A stretch of DNA of 13,695 bases. Source: Bacteroidales bacterium (GTDB lineage Bacteria > Bacteroidota > Bacteroidia > Bacteroidales > JAOZQN01). The DNA is taken from the NCBI GenBank assembly GCA_029938985.1, contig JAOZTW010000059.1:1-13695 (forward strand), written 5' to 3'. Made by a program: the position numbers and the translations under genes. The notes beneath the pieces were generated by a model that was not told the origin of the DNA, did not search any database, and saw nothing but the letters and a program-made list of their open reading frames with translations. Below, piece after piece: positions 13,694-13,695 of this stretch (positions within the stretch are counted from its first letter, which is position 1; each line of letters begins with the position of its first letter).

Positions 13694-13695
13694 AT

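Larger units (their letters stand above)
13237..13695. other. Gene-poor right end
   Basis: This 459-bp stretch has no gene I would call intact. It contains a 24-bp-period direct repeat (13345-13382), a small membrane-peptide frame with a start in another frame (13418-13509), and a perfect 15-bp inverted repeat near the window edge (13539-13693). A frame open at 13514-13653 lacks a start codon and has no recognisable sequence. Confidence 0.6.

Overview
The window is strongly AT-rich. Its codon use, an ECF sigma factor of the type expanded in Bacteroides relatives, a TPM-domain protein with a Gly/Ser-rich tail and a large lipoprotein-like M16 peptidase all point to a member of the Bacteroidota, probably Bacteroidales-like. 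All convincing genes lie on the + strand.

Layout: purB, adenylosuccinate lyase (77-1420). Intergenic region with two kinds of heptad repeat (1421-1719). Restriction-modification locus of three overlapping genes (1720-8105). TPM-domain membrane protein (8128-9099). Second copy of the intergenic repeat (about 9104-9217). ECF sigma factor (9242-9787), followed 13 bases later by an M16 zinc peptidase (9801-12737). Small three-helix membrane protein (12856-13236). Gene-poor right end (13237-13695) with a short direct repeat, a possibly broken membrane peptide and a perfect 15-bp inverted repeat.

The standout is the restriction-modification locus. The first gene is a complete type IIG (Eco57I-like) enzyme: PD-(D/E)XK nuclease, SAM-binding motifs I-III, a helical linker, NPPY motif IV, then a target recognition domain (TRD). 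It is followed by two half-genes. Each starts at the linker, carries its own NPPY and a different TRD, and lacks the nuclease and SAM motif I. The modules are joined by long direct repeats: 5161-5527 and 6611-6977, of which 313 bp are identical, plus a 134-bp partial copy at 7961-8094. Each full repeat encodes the C-terminus of one gene, a 14-bp stop/start overlap, and the N-terminus through NPPY of the next gene. The locus therefore reads as an expandable cassette array of interchangeable specificity modules. They could act as a recombination reservoir for the full-length gene, as subunits that pair in trans with its SAM-binding half, or both. Which of these applies cannot be settled from sequence alone.

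The block of R-M locus plus TPM gene lies between two direct copies of an approximately 87-bp intergenic repeat (1429-1515 and 9131-9217). This fits insertion of a module, but also fits a repeat that is simply common in this genome. A run of CACTAAC heptads ends about 10 bp before the start codon of the first R-M gene and could vary in number.
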